Source of the DNA: a candidate division WWE3 bacterium GW2011_GWC2_41_23
Lineage (GTDB): Bacteria > Patescibacteriota > WWE3 > UBA101185 > UBA10185
NCBI GenBank assembly: GCA_000996895.1
Contig: LCBB01000001.1
Span: 66,542 to 103,805 of the forward strand
Direction: 5' to 3'
Length of the DNA: 37,264 nt
This document shows, one piece after another, positions 13,695 through 21,051 of this stretch (position 1 is the stretch's first letter; each line of letters starts with the position of its first letter). The notes below the pieces were generated by a model. It saw only the letters and a program-made list of their open reading frames with translations. It ran no database searches and was not told the origin of the DNA. A program made the translations under genes and the position numbers.

Positions 13695-15017
13695 ATGTCT
13701 GATAAAGGCAAAATAACACCTTCAATACTGCCCGGCTTTATGGAACTCCTGCCCGGAGAGCAGGTAGCTTTCAACGGGATGCTCGACTCCATAAAGGAAA
13801 GTTTCGAATTGTGCGGCTTTTTGCCGTTAGATACCCCTGTGATTGAAAAAGCTGAGATTCTTAAGGCAAAAGGCGGGGAAGAAACAGAAAGACAACTGTA
13901 TGCGTTCAAAAAAGGCGAAAACGAACTGGCACTAAGGTTTGACCTGACGGTTCCATTCGCAAGATACGTCAGCCAGCGCATGAACGACCTAACCTTTCCT
14001 TTCAAAAGATATCAAATCGGGAAAGTGTTCCGCGGAGAAAGACCCCAAAAAGGAAGGTTCAGGGAATTTTATCAGTGCGACATAGATATAGTTGATAAGG
14101 ACAATTTAAGTTTAGCCTACGACGCCGAAATACTTTCAACCACCTACACAACTTTTGAACGCCTAAACATCGGTGGTTTCTTAATTAAAATAAATAACCG
14201 CAAATTATTAACAGGATTTATTGAGAGTTTAGGACTCAATGAGAAATTAAGTAAAATTCTACGGAACATCGATAAAAAAGATAAAACCGGTGATGAGAGT
14301 GTAAAACAAGAATTGAGTAATATGGGCTGTTCTTCCGCGCAAGTAGAAAAATTAATAAAATTTATAAATACTGACGGAACTCCTAAGGAAATAATAAAAA
14401 GCTTGGCGGCCCTAAACATTGGAAATGAAAACTTTCAAACCGGCCTTGAAGAAATGCAAGAGATAGTAAAGTATTTAGGATACATGAATATCCCGGTTTC
14501 TTGTTGGAAAATCGACCTTTCTATAGCACGCGGCCTTGATTATTACACCGGTACCGTCTTTGAAACTATATTGAAGGATTACCCCGAATTCGGCACTATT
14601 TGCGGAGGGGGCAGGTACGATAACCTTACAGAATATTTTACTAGCCAAAAACTTCCGGGTGTCGGTGTATCAATCGGGCTCACGCGCTTGTTCGACCAAC
14701 TTAGCGAAAGGGGGTTAATAAAAATTGACGGAAGTGCTATCTTACGCGTCGCCGTTTTACCTTTGGGTGAGTATATGGAATTAGCTTACGGACTTGTTGC
14801 TAATCTCAGAAAAAATAATGTTTCTGCGGAGGTACTACTCTTGGGGGACGGGCTTAAGAAAAAATTAAGTATAGTAAATAAACGCGGAATAAAATTTGCA
14901 GCTATTATAGGCGAAAACGAAATAAAAAATAAGGTTATAACAATTAAAGACATGGAAAGTGGAGAACAGGAAGAAGTTAATATCGAAAATGTCGTTGATT
15001 ATATTAAGAAAGCATGA
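13695..15017 (+). CDS. hisS: Histidyl-tRNA synthetase
   Basis: This 440-residue class II synthetase charges tRNA-His. Motif 1 lies in the first 60 residues. Motif 2 is FRGERPQKGRFREFYQCD (about 112-129). The His-specific motif is ARGLDYYTGTVFE (about 277-289), and motif 3 is GVSIGLTRLF. A C-terminal anticodon-binding domain covers about 350-440. Length is normal for bacteria. It is transcribed away from the membrane-protein pair and ends 45 nt before the deoxyribosyltransferase-like gene. Confidence 0.97.
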   Translation: MSDKGKITPSILPGFMELLPGEQVAFNGMLDSIKESFELCGFLPLDTPVIEKAEILKAKGGEETERQLYAFKKGENELALRFDLTVPFARYVSQRMNDLTFPFKRYQIGKVFRGERPQKGRFREFYQCDIDIVDKDNLSLAYDAEILSTTYTTFERLNIGGFLIKINNRKLLTGFIESLGLNEKLSKILRNIDKKDKTGDESVKQELSNMGCSSAQVEKLIKFINTDGTPKEIIKSLAALNIGNENFQTGLEEMQEIVKYLGYMNIPVSCWKIDLSIARGLDYYTGTVFETILKDYPEFGTICGGGRYDNLTEYFTSQKLPGVGVSIGLTRLFDQLSERGLIKIDGSAILRVAVLPLGEYMELAYGLVANLRKNNVSAEVLLLGDGLKKKLSIVNKRGIKFAAIIGENEIKNKVITIKDMESGEQEEVNIENVVDYIKKA

Positions 15018-15062
15018 TTTCCCGGCGAGAAACACAACGCAAAAAGTGTTAGTATATAAAAT

Positions 15063-15464
15063 ATGCGCATTTATATAGGTTATAAATACACGAACGTCGA
15101 AGATAAAAAAGCACTAATTCAGAAACTTTTAGAGTTTGCGGGTTACCTGGAAAAGGCTGGCCATAAAACCTTTATGTTGGGCAGAGATATCCAAAATTGG
15201 CAGGGATCCCTACCTCTTTGGAAAACTTTTCCTGCAATTATCGGGAATATGCTCAAAAGTGACGCGTTTGTTGCCTACGTAACCAGTCCGGTTTCCAGCA
15301 AGGGGCTGGAGGTAGAAAAGACTTTGTCCGGTGTTTTGGGAAAGAAAAGGGTGTTCGTGTTAGATACCGCCGCTCCGATTGAAAACGGTGATGCCGCGAC
15401 CGACATAAACGTGGAAGCCACTATTGAAGACACGGCAAATGTAGTATTGGCGAAGCTAAAATAA
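15063..15464 (+). CDS. Nucleoside 2-deoxyribosyltransferase-like protein
   Basis: This 133-residue protein has the small Rossmann-like plan of the nucleoside 2-deoxyribosyltransferase family. MRIYIGYKYT forms the first strand. A helix with a Lys/Glu-rich face follows, then SDAFVAYVTSPVSSKGLEVEKTLS (about 67-90), where the Glu in GLEVE sits where the family has its catalytic Glu. LGKKRVFVLD is the next strand. Substrate is unknown. The ATG follows a TATATA box by a few bases, so the mRNA is probably leaderless. Another nucleotide-binding fold is possible. Confidence 0.5.
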   Translation: MRIYIGYKYTNVEDKKALIQKLLEFAGYLEKAGHKTFMLGRDIQNWQGSLPLWKTFPAIIGNMLKSDAFVAYVTSPVSSKGLEVEKTLSGVLGKKRVFVLDTAAPIENGDAATDINVEATIEDTANVVLAKLK

Positions 15465-15531
15465 TAATTTATTGTAACAACCCGATTATTCCAATATACT
15501 AGGCAGTTGTGTATAATGTTGTAGTTTTTGA

Positions 15532-15603
15532 GGGGGCGTAGCTCAGCGGTAGAGCAGCGGCCTTTTAAGCCGCGTGTCCTGGGTTCGATCCCCAGCGCCC
15601 TTA
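15532..15603 (+). tRNA. tRNA-Lys (anticodon TTT)
   Basis: Acceptor GGGGGCG pairs with CGCCCTT (two G-U pairs at the end). The anticodon stem GCGGC/GCCGC encloses CTTTTAA, giving anticodon TTT (Lys). The T-arm is CTGGGTTCGATCCCCAG. CCA is not encoded, unlike tRNA-His and tRNA-Glu in this window. A TATAAT at 15512-15517 lies 14 nt upstream. Confidence 0.95.
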
Positions 15604-15706
15604 TAGGCAAATTTCCACGTTCTACATGATTTTTTGAGTTATCATAATTTTTTGTGAAGACGTGTATCTAAGATTTAGCAAGTACGACTCAGCCACATTC
15701 AAAACT

Positions 15707-16657
15707 CTAGTAGCAGACTTGATCAAAAATGTATTCGTTGTCCGGTATAACCGCGGTACTCAAAATTATCGAATTTTCAATACGGACATTGTTTCCGACC
15801 GAAGCACCGCCCTCTATTAAAACGTTTGGACCAAATTCACAATTGTTTCCCACCTCTATTCTTCCGGAAATGAGAACGGGATCGTTAATTACCAGGTCTG
15901 TAGCGTATTCGTAACTTTTAGTCAGCTGTTGATCCGGGTCTTTCAAAAATTCAATATTAATACGTTTCAAATCGTCAAGTGAGGTTAGATCATGTCTGTA
16001 TGGAACATAAACACACGGTAAACTACCTTGTCCGGATATTATTATTTTCAACGCATCCGGAATTTCCTTTTCTCCGCGTAAGGAAAATTCAATTTTACTC
16101 AATAACCCCAATGATTTTTGTTTAAAAATATACAAAGGAAGACCTAAAGTATCTGTGTCGATTTCCTCAATATTTGGCTTTTCAATAATTGATATTATTT
16201 CGCCTTTTTCGTTCAATGTAATAGCTGAAGACTTATTTATAGTTTCCTTCGAGGCTTTCATAACTGCCATTACTGCATCCGAATTTGTTTTTTCAAACAA
16301 GGAAATAAGCTCACCAATGACATGACTTGGATACAAACTATCACAAGCAGAAACTAAGAAGTCTTCCTTTATAAGGGGCGCCGCTATTTCCAACGCTCCC
16401 GCTGTACCGTTTTGGACTTCCTGTAGAACAAATTGAATCTCAGCATCTTTCGGGAGGTTATCATAAAAATAATTTTTTATGGTTGAGTCAACTAATGAAA
16501 CGACAATAATAAATTTTCTTATTCCATTCAAATATATGGAATTTAAAACTCTTGCCACAATAGGCTTATCTAAGATTGGAACCATCGCCTTTGATCTGAA
16601 ATCCGTCAAGGGCTTTAGTCTGGTTCCCCGTCCAGCCGCTAGAATAACTGCCTGCAT
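15707..16657 (-). CDS. Sugar-phosphate nucleotidyltransferase
   Basis: This 316-residue protein forms NDP-sugars from a sugar phosphate and an NTP. The N-terminal signature AVILAAGRGTRLKPLTD (3-19) with K23 is the nucleotide-binding loop of the family. QNGTAGAL (about 82-89) and the metal-binding Asp region SACDSLYP follow. The last 60 residues have hexapeptide-like repeats (VLISGRIEVGNNCEFGPNVLIEGGASVGNN), as in GlmU- or archaeal-type enzymes that trimerise by a beta-helix. The exact sugar cannot be read from the sequence. A TATAAT box (16670-16665 on the minus strand) lies 7 nt before the ATG, so it is leaderless. Confidence 0.85.
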   Translation of the reverse strand: MQAVILAAGRGTRLKPLTDFRSKAMVPILDKPIVARVLNSIYLNGIRKFIIVVSLVDSTIKNYFYDNLPKDAEIQFVLQEVQNGTAGALEIAAPLIKEDFLVSACDSLYPSHVIGELISLFEKTNSDAVMAVMKASKETINKSSAITLNEKGEIISIIEKPNIEEIDTDTLGLPLYIFKQKSLGLLSKIEFSLRGEKEIPDALKIIISGQGSLPCVYVPYRHDLTSLDDLKRINIEFLKDPDQQLTKSYEYATDLVINDPVLISGRIEVGNNCEFGPNVLIEGGASVGNNVRIENSIILSTAVIPDNEYIFDQVCY

Positions 16658-16689
16658 ATCCGGAATTATAGCAAACCCCGGGGTAAAGC

Positions 16690-16740
16690 AAAAAAAACCG
16701 TACGTTTTGTTGCTGGATTAGCATACAAATCATACGGTTC
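16690..16740 (-). terminator. Terminator after the large Nudix gene
   Basis: On the minus strand AACCGTA (16739-16733) pairs with TACGGTT (16703-16697) and eight T follow. It lies just after the Nudix stop and just upstream of the nucleotidyltransferase -10 box. Confidence 0.75.
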
Positions 16741-16751
16741 ATCTCTAAAGG

Positions 16752-17501
16752 TTAGAAAGCAAGCATTGCTGCGATCAAACCCTCAGAGGACAGTTGGACA
16801 ATTTGCCAACTTTTGAATTCCTTTTCAGTTGGCACCGCATCCCGCATTTTTTTAAGTTCATCTAATTCGAATTCGAATTTAACGAACGCTTGCGGTTTGC
16901 AGCGAGGGGCATCCCACGCCAAAGTAATACGGGACACTTTCTCCCCGAGATCGGGAAAATATACCCCAGTCTCTTCAGAAAGCTCACGCCCGGCTGAAAA
17001 AATCAGCGCGTCCTGCAAAGTGAGATCGCTTTTTCCGGTCGGGATTTCAAATATCCCGGCCGGGGGACCCCACTTGTTAGCATAGGTCACGGCGTCGTCC
17101 TTTTTTTCTCCCAGAAGCAATGCTCTACCAGAAGTGGGTACCGAGGCGGTCCCCCAATTCAAAAGCGGACCGTGCCCCATTTCTTTCCAAAAACGAGGGT
17201 ACATGCCCGGAAACTCAACCATGTCCCTGTATACACCCCATCCGGGAAGGTAGGTGTCCGGGTTTTTTGTGATCATTGCTCGTAGTCTGTACGTAAGCAT
17301 GACCACCACACAGTCCGGCGTCAGCGCGGGGAATAGTTTCTCATCTCCCTTGGGAGTAACTCCGGCGTTAATAAACGCCTGTCCAAGGGGTGAGTTGATA
17401 TCTAACACCAGGGGATCCCTGGGCACAGAAATCTTCTGTGCTAAGTCCACGGGAAAGGGAATTTCCCTGTATCCGGCTAAAGCTAAAAAGCTGGCGTTCA
17501 C
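16752..17501 (-). CDS. Nudix hydrolase with long N-terminal region
   Basis: This 249-residue protein carries a Nudix box near residues 165-190 (GKSDLTLQDALIFSAGRELSEETGV). The REL-EE-TG core is intact, but the first Glu of the box is Asp. It should hydrolyse a nucleoside diphosphate linked to another group; the substrate is unknown. The first 110 residues are an extension not found in minimal Nudix enzymes. Start is GTG with AGGAGG five bases upstream. It has its own promoter and terminator and is thus a single-gene unit with a leader of about 70 nt. Confidence 0.75.
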   Translation of the reverse strand: MNASFLALAGYREIPFPVDLAQKISVPRDPLVLDINSPLGQAFINAGVTPKGDEKLFPALTPDCVVVMLTYRLRAMITKNPDTYLPGWGVYRDMVEFPGMYPRFWKEMGHGPLLNWGTASVPTSGRALLLGEKKDDAVTYANKWGPPAGIFEIPTGKSDLTLQDALIFSAGRELSEETGVYFPDLGEKVSRITLAWDAPRCKPQAFVKFEFELDELKKMRDAVPTEKEFKSWQIVQLSSEGLIAAMLAF

Positions 17502-17574
17502 ACGTGCCTCCTATTTATTTGGAGATTATGATTAAGATGATTAAGCTAATTTGCTCATCAAATTGAACACGGGT

Positions 17575-17604
17575 ATTATACATCGAGCGTGCCACACATG
17601 TCAA
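17575..17604 (-). promoter_or_regulatory. Promoter of the large Nudix gene
   Basis: On the minus strand TTGACA (17604-17599), an 18-bp spacer and TATAAT (17580-17575) are both perfect consensus boxes. The octamer CCTATAGT (plus strand 17605-17612) abuts the -35 box. Confidence 0.75.
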
Positions 17605-17724
17605 CCTATAGTTTTACATATTTAAACGCCGTGGTTGTATTTGTTGTAATTACAAGATAAAAGATCATACGAAAAGAGGCACCTGATGCTATAAGGTGTA
17701 AAAGTTGGTTAAAAATGACCAAAG

Positions 17725-17991
17725 CTATTCCAACGCGTCTCTAAGCGACTTGATAAGCTCTTCAGTATCGGGCTGGTCGGGCTTTTCCGGTTTTGAGTCT
17801 CCATCTTGTGTGCTAACTGTCTCGTGACCGGATTCAGACTCTATTAATAAAGCTTCTCTTTCTCGGATTTCCTGATCCATTTTAGTGTTTGCTGCAGATT
17901 GAGCCTTGTCGTGGGCGGCAAGGGTCTCTTTGCTTGGTGTCTCCAACCACCCTTCTGTACCATCTCCTGCAGTATTAAGCTTTTCTAACAT
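17725..17991 (-). CDS. Small acidic hypothetical protein
   Basis: This 88-residue protein is soluble, highly charged and low in complexity, with a run rich in Pro, Asp and Lys (about 62-78). I do not recognise it. It ends in a short helical segment (EELIKSLRDALE). It is transcribed alone. Promoter TTGACA (18026-18021), 17-bp spacer and TAACAT (18003-17998) put the start site next to the ATG, so the mRNA should be leaderless. A palindrome covers the start codon. Confidence 0.6.
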   Translation of the reverse strand: MLEKLNTAGDGTEGWLETPSKETLAAHDKAQSAANTKMDQEIREREALLIESESGHETVSTQDGDSKPEKPDQPDTEELIKSLRDALE

Positions 17992-18002
17992 TATGTAATG
18001 TT
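17987..18002. promoter_or_regulatory. Palindrome over the start codon and -10 box
   Basis: AACATTA-TG-TAATGTT (7-bp arms) covers both the start codon and most of the -10 box of the small acidic gene. A bound dimer there would block transcription, so it is a candidate operator. Confidence 0.4.
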
Positions 18003-18026
18003 ATTTTTATACAAACAGCTTGTCAA
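17998..18026 (-). promoter_or_regulatory. Promoter of the small acidic gene
   Basis: On the minus strand TTGACA (18026-18021), 17 bp and TAACAT (18003-17998). Six bases separate the -10 box from the ATG, so the transcript has essentially no leader. Confidence 0.55.
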
Positions 18027-18084
18027 CAACAATCTCTTAAAAGCAAAAAAACTCTAATGCTAGTCAGATTTAATCAAATGCTGG

Positions 18085-18090
18085 TAAAAT
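18085..18090 (+). promoter_or_regulatory. -10 box of the CdaA-YbbR gene (leaderless start)
   Basis: TAAAAT ends 6 nt before the ATG and no Shine-Dalgarno exists. The -35 region is not convincing. Confidence 0.45.
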
Positions 18091-18096
18091 CAAGGC

Positions 18097-19563
18097 ATGT
18101 TCAGCATGTTTAACGTAATCAACAACCTTATCAAGCTGAAAGGCAACCTATACGTAACTGACCTCTTCGATATTGTCATCATTGCCCTTTTGATTTATTC
18201 TTTATTCCTCTTTCTCCGGAATACCAGAACGCTTATGGTATTTTTGGGTTTGGCTATTGCAGCCGCGTTATATATTTTCGCAAAAAGTTTTAATCTCTAC
18301 GTAACACTTTTGGCGTTAAGATACTTTGTCGGCGTGTCGGTATTAATCTTCGTGATTATTTTCCAAAACGAGATTAGAAAGTACTTTGAGTTTCTAGGTC
18401 TTATCGGGTCAAGACAATTAAAAGTCTTGCCTTTAACCTCAAGGTCTCCTGTTACCTCGGAGATTATCCAGGCATGCGTCAGGATGGCTCAATTAAAGAT
18501 CGGTGTGCTGATAGTTATACAAGGCAAAGATAGTTTGGATCAACACATTGACGGCGGCGTAGCTTTGGATGGCGTGATATCAGAAGAATTACTTTCAAGT
18601 ATTTTTGAACCTCGTTCCTACGGACACGATGGTGCTGTAATAATTAATAACAACCGCGTATCAAAATTTGCGACTCACCTTCCTCTTTCTACAAATTTTA
18701 AGGAAATTGGAAAACACGGAACGAGGCACAGCGCTGCGGTGGGAATCACAGAAATAACGGATGCCTTTTGTATCGTAGTTTCTGAAGAAACCGGAAAGAT
18801 TTCAGTGGCAAAGGACGGAAAAATGAAAACTCTGCAGGAATTCACGGATCTGGAAAAGGAGTTTGAGAAGTACATTAAAGCGAAATTTCCCAAAAATACC
18901 AAAGAAAACAAGCTAAGTAGAATAATCAAGCAGGATTTTTTGTTAAGGCTCGGGTCTATGGTAGCCGCTGGAGTAATCTGGTTTTTTGCTGCTTACCAAG
19001 CCGGTATTGTTGAAAAAACCTATAACGTTCCTCTCGACACTTTAAAAATTCCTAAAAATATGGTTATTCAGGAATACAGCCCTAAAGACGTGAAAATAAG
19101 AGTGTCTACCCGAGGAGAAGATTCATTTAAGGATGTCTCTTCTAAAGATTTTAAAATCAATCTGGATTTCTCCGGTCTTCAAAGCGGTGTAAATAAACTA
19201 CAAATTACAAAAAATCTTATTACGGGCCCTTCGAATTTTTCTATTACTTCATTTGAACCAACTACAATATTACTAACCGCCCAAAAATATTATTTAACCG
19301 AGGTACCTATTTCAGTAAAAACAGCCGGAACTTTAAAAAATAAACTTGTTTTAAAATCGGCTGAAGCAGAGCCTAAATCTATTAAGGTGTGGATTCCGGA
19401 AAATGCCACTGCTCCCGTCGAAATTGCTACTGAACCTCTTAGTTTGGCAGACAAAAGTGAGTCAACGGTGTTGCCTGTTACATTGCAACTACCTGAAGGA
19501 CTACGTTTAGAGGATGAAACTATAAGTATCAGCGTGGCACTTACAATTGAGACTAATAAATGA
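18097..19563 (+). CDS. cdaA: Diadenylate cyclase CdaA fused to a YbbR (CdaR-like) domain
   Basis: This 488-residue membrane protein should make c-di-AMP from two ATP. Three membrane helices (about 22-95) are followed by a DAC domain (about 100-265) with the active-site motif DGA (178-180) and GTRHS (208-212), then SEETG (229-233). The usual RHR motif reads RHS here. A further membrane helix (about 283-300) leads to an extracytoplasmic region of about 185 residues with two YbbR-like repeats (about 305-395 and 396-488). In Firmicutes cdaA and its regulator ybbR/cdaR are separate neighbouring genes; here they are one polypeptide. It converges with the rRNA methyltransferase gene, 3 nt apart. Confidence 0.88.
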   Translation: MFSMFNVINNLIKLKGNLYVTDLFDIVIIALLIYSLFLFLRNTRTLMVFLGLAIAAALYIFAKSFNLYVTLLALRYFVGVSVLIFVIIFQNEIRKYFEFLGLIGSRQLKVLPLTSRSPVTSEIIQACVRMAQLKIGVLIVIQGKDSLDQHIDGGVALDGVISEELLSSIFEPRSYGHDGAVIINNNRVSKFATHLPLSTNFKEIGKHGTRHSAAVGITEITDAFCIVVSEETGKISVAKDGKMKTLQEFTDLEKEFEKYIKAKFPKNTKENKLSRIIKQDFLLRLGSMVAAGVIWFFAAYQAGIVEKTYNVPLDTLKIPKNMVIQEYSPKDVKIRVSTRGEDSFKDVSSKDFKINLDFSGLQSGVNKLQITKNLITGPSNFSITSFEPTTILLTAQKYYLTEVPISVKTAGTLKNKLVLKSAEAEPKSIKVWIPENATAPVEIATEPLSLADKSESTVLPVTLQLPEGLRLEDETISISVALTIETNK

Positions 19564-19566
19564 TTA

Positions 19567-20430
19567 TTATAAGCGTCTGGCCTTAGTCCTTGTCACTTTC
19601 TCCGTACCTGAAGTAAGACGCCTGTAATGGGCATATGCCCCTTCAGTTATAGCTTTCTTTTCTTCATCGACAAAAGTAACGTATCTTTCGAACAATAATA
19701 TCCATTGCCAAAGTTTTAAGTCTTTTACCCTTGCTGTCACAGAAAACTTCAACTCTTCGGAAATCCTGAAGTACTGGACTGATGTAAATAATTTATGCAC
19801 CCTTAGCTTTAATGTAGGTTTTTGCTGGTTAACAACATAACAAATAAAATCCTGATATAACTTAACTTTATTTCCGGCAATAAGCGGTATTTCTTTCTTG
19901 TTTATCCTTAGCATGACTACGTCCACCAAAGGTCTGGGAGTGAAATCTTCTCTTTTAAATTTATGAAAGATACTAAACTCGAAAAACGGTTGATTTAATA
20001 ATGAGAATAAATACCCCTCGCCTTTTCCCATAAACCTGTTAGCCGCCTCCTTTTGCATGACCAGATAGGAATCAACCGGCACACGGCCTGTGAACAAGAG
20101 TTTAGTAACAATTGATGAGGTAATACTAAAAGGTATGTTAGAGAAAACTTTGTAAGGAACTGTTGGAAGTGCAAATTGTAAAAAGTTCTCGTTCGACACA
20201 ACCACTTTTGAGTTTCCGGAAAACTTTTCTTTTAGCTCTTGGTGTAGTTTAAGATCCAATTCTAGGGAAATCACCGGACCTGCGATTTCAGATAACACCT
20301 CAGTGATAATCCCTTTCCCCGCTCCTATATCTAGGGTCAAGTCGTTTCTTGAAATCCCCGCCTTAGCGACAAGTTTACGTACTAGTCCCCTATCGGTCAG
20401 AAAATTTTGAGAAATAGTTAAATCGCTCAC
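19567..20430 (-). CDS. Erm/KsgA-family rRNA adenine N6-methyltransferase
   Basis: This 287-residue enzyme methylates adenines of rRNA. QNFLTDRGLVRKLV (8-21) is the N-terminal family motif. LDIGAGKG (33-40) binds S-adenosylmethionine, and SLELD (55-59) follows. The catalytic motif is NIPF (98-101). FTPRPLVDVVMLRI (about 163-176) is the late family motif. NIPF and the overall pattern look closer to Erm (23S A2058) than to KsgA (NLPY), but I cannot settle this by eye. It starts with GTG, 6 nt after a TAGACT box, so it is probably leaderless. A GCAGG/CCTGC hairpin lies between it and the divergent small-membrane operon. Confidence 0.8.
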   Translation of the reverse strand: MSDLTISQNFLTDRGLVRKLVAKAGISRNDLTLDIGAGKGIITEVLSEIAGPVISLELDLKLHQELKEKFSGNSKVVVSNENFLQFALPTVPYKVFSNIPFSITSSIVTKLLFTGRVPVDSYLVMQKEAANRFMGKGEGYLFSLLNQPFFEFSIFHKFKREDFTPRPLVDVVMLRINKKEIPLIAGNKVKLYQDFICYVVNQQKPTLKLRVHKLFTSVQYFRISEELKFSVTARVKDLKLWQWILLFERYVTFVDEEKKAITEGAYAHYRRLTSGTEKVTRTKARRL

Positions 20431-20473
20431 ACCCTTAGTCTATCAAGAATCCGGCAGGATAACACCTGCTACC

Positions 20474-20502
20474 TTGACTCTCGTCGATTAGAACCGTAAT
20501 AT
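20474..20502 (+). promoter_or_regulatory. Promoter of the two-gene small membrane operon
   Basis: TTGACT (20474-20479), a 17-bp spacer and TAATAT (20497-20502) precede a leader of about 30 nt that ends in the Shine-Dalgarno AAGGAGGAG. Confidence 0.65.
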
Positions 20503-20538
20503 GGGAAAAATCAAAATAAGATAGCTCAAGGAGGAGAA

Positions 20539-20754
20539 ATGGAATCAGCAGGTCAAGTACTTACCCAGATATATTTTGTTTGGGGAGTTTGTGCCTCTAT
20601 ATTTGTTCTCATCCGCGGATTTGTGTTTGCACGGAAAGAGATACAAAAACACGAACTTTCGTCTTTTCTGATGGTTCTTTTCATAGCTGCGGTATTAGCA
20701 CTACTTTCTGCAGCAGTATACGTATGGACAGCCATCGCCACTTTCATTTTCTAG
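20539..20754 (+). CDS. Small two-helix membrane protein
   Basis: This 71-residue protein has two membrane helices (about 9-27 and 41-68) joined by a basic and acidic loop (RKEIQKHE). I do not recognise the family. It has a strong Shine-Dalgarno (AAGGAGG) and is followed after 8 nt by a second tiny membrane-protein gene, then a terminator. Such pairs occur twice more in the window (28829/29088) in other guises. Confidence 0.65.
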   Translation: MESAGQVLTQIYFVWGVCASIFVLIRGFVFARKEIQKHELSSFLMVLFIAAVLALLSAAVYVWTAIATFIF

Positions 20755-20762
20755 GAGGCAAC

Positions 20763-20876
20763 ATGAAACGCACTCTCAAGTCCGTCGGCATGTACGCTTT
20801 CGTGATTCTGATTATTTTGATGTTCGCCTTCATGACCGTGTTTGGGGTTAGTTTCCTACAAAAACCTATCCCGTAA
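20763..20876 (+). CDS. 37-residue single-span membrane peptide
   Basis: ATG at 20763 follows AGGAGG by 5 nt and opens a 37-codon frame (MKRTLKSVGMYAFVILIILM...). It encodes a basic N-terminus and one membrane helix (about 9-30), ending in QKPIP. It starts 8 nt after the preceding stop and ends 10 nt before the terminator stem, so the reading frame fits the operon exactly. Function unknown. Confidence 0.6.
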   Translation: MKRTLKSVGMYAFVILIILMFAFMTVFGVSFLQKPIP

Positions 20877-20886
20877 CACCTGCCGT

Positions 20887-20930
20887 ATCCCGTTCTGTGC
20901 TTTAACAAAGGCAACGAACGGGATTTTTTT
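20887..20930 (+). terminator. Terminator of the small membrane operon
   Basis: ATCCCGTTC pairs with GAACGGGAT (20887-20895 with 20915-20923), followed by seven T. Confidence 0.85.
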
Positions 20931-20942
20931 GTCATTTTCGAC

Positions 20943-20971
20943 TTGATAAACCTATAGTTAGGTGGTAAACT
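20943..20971 (+). promoter_or_regulatory. Promoter of the sortase-like/surface operon
   Basis: TTGATA (20943-20948), a 17-bp spacer containing CCTATAGT (20951-20958), and TAAACT (20966-20971). The leader of about 75 nt contains a CCCC/GGG hairpin and ends in AAGGAGGG. Confidence 0.6.
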
Positions 20972-21051
20972 GGCCGTTATCCACTCCCCAATCAATGGGA
21001 AAAGTGTACGTACGTTGACAATAAGAATCAGACAAAGGCCAAGGAGGGTCG

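Noticed and set aside
12500-14005. Long 501-residue frame for the membrane protein upstream of the RDD gene
   Set aside because: The first 132 residues lie antisense to hisS and do not look like protein; ATG 13609 gives a clean membrane protein.
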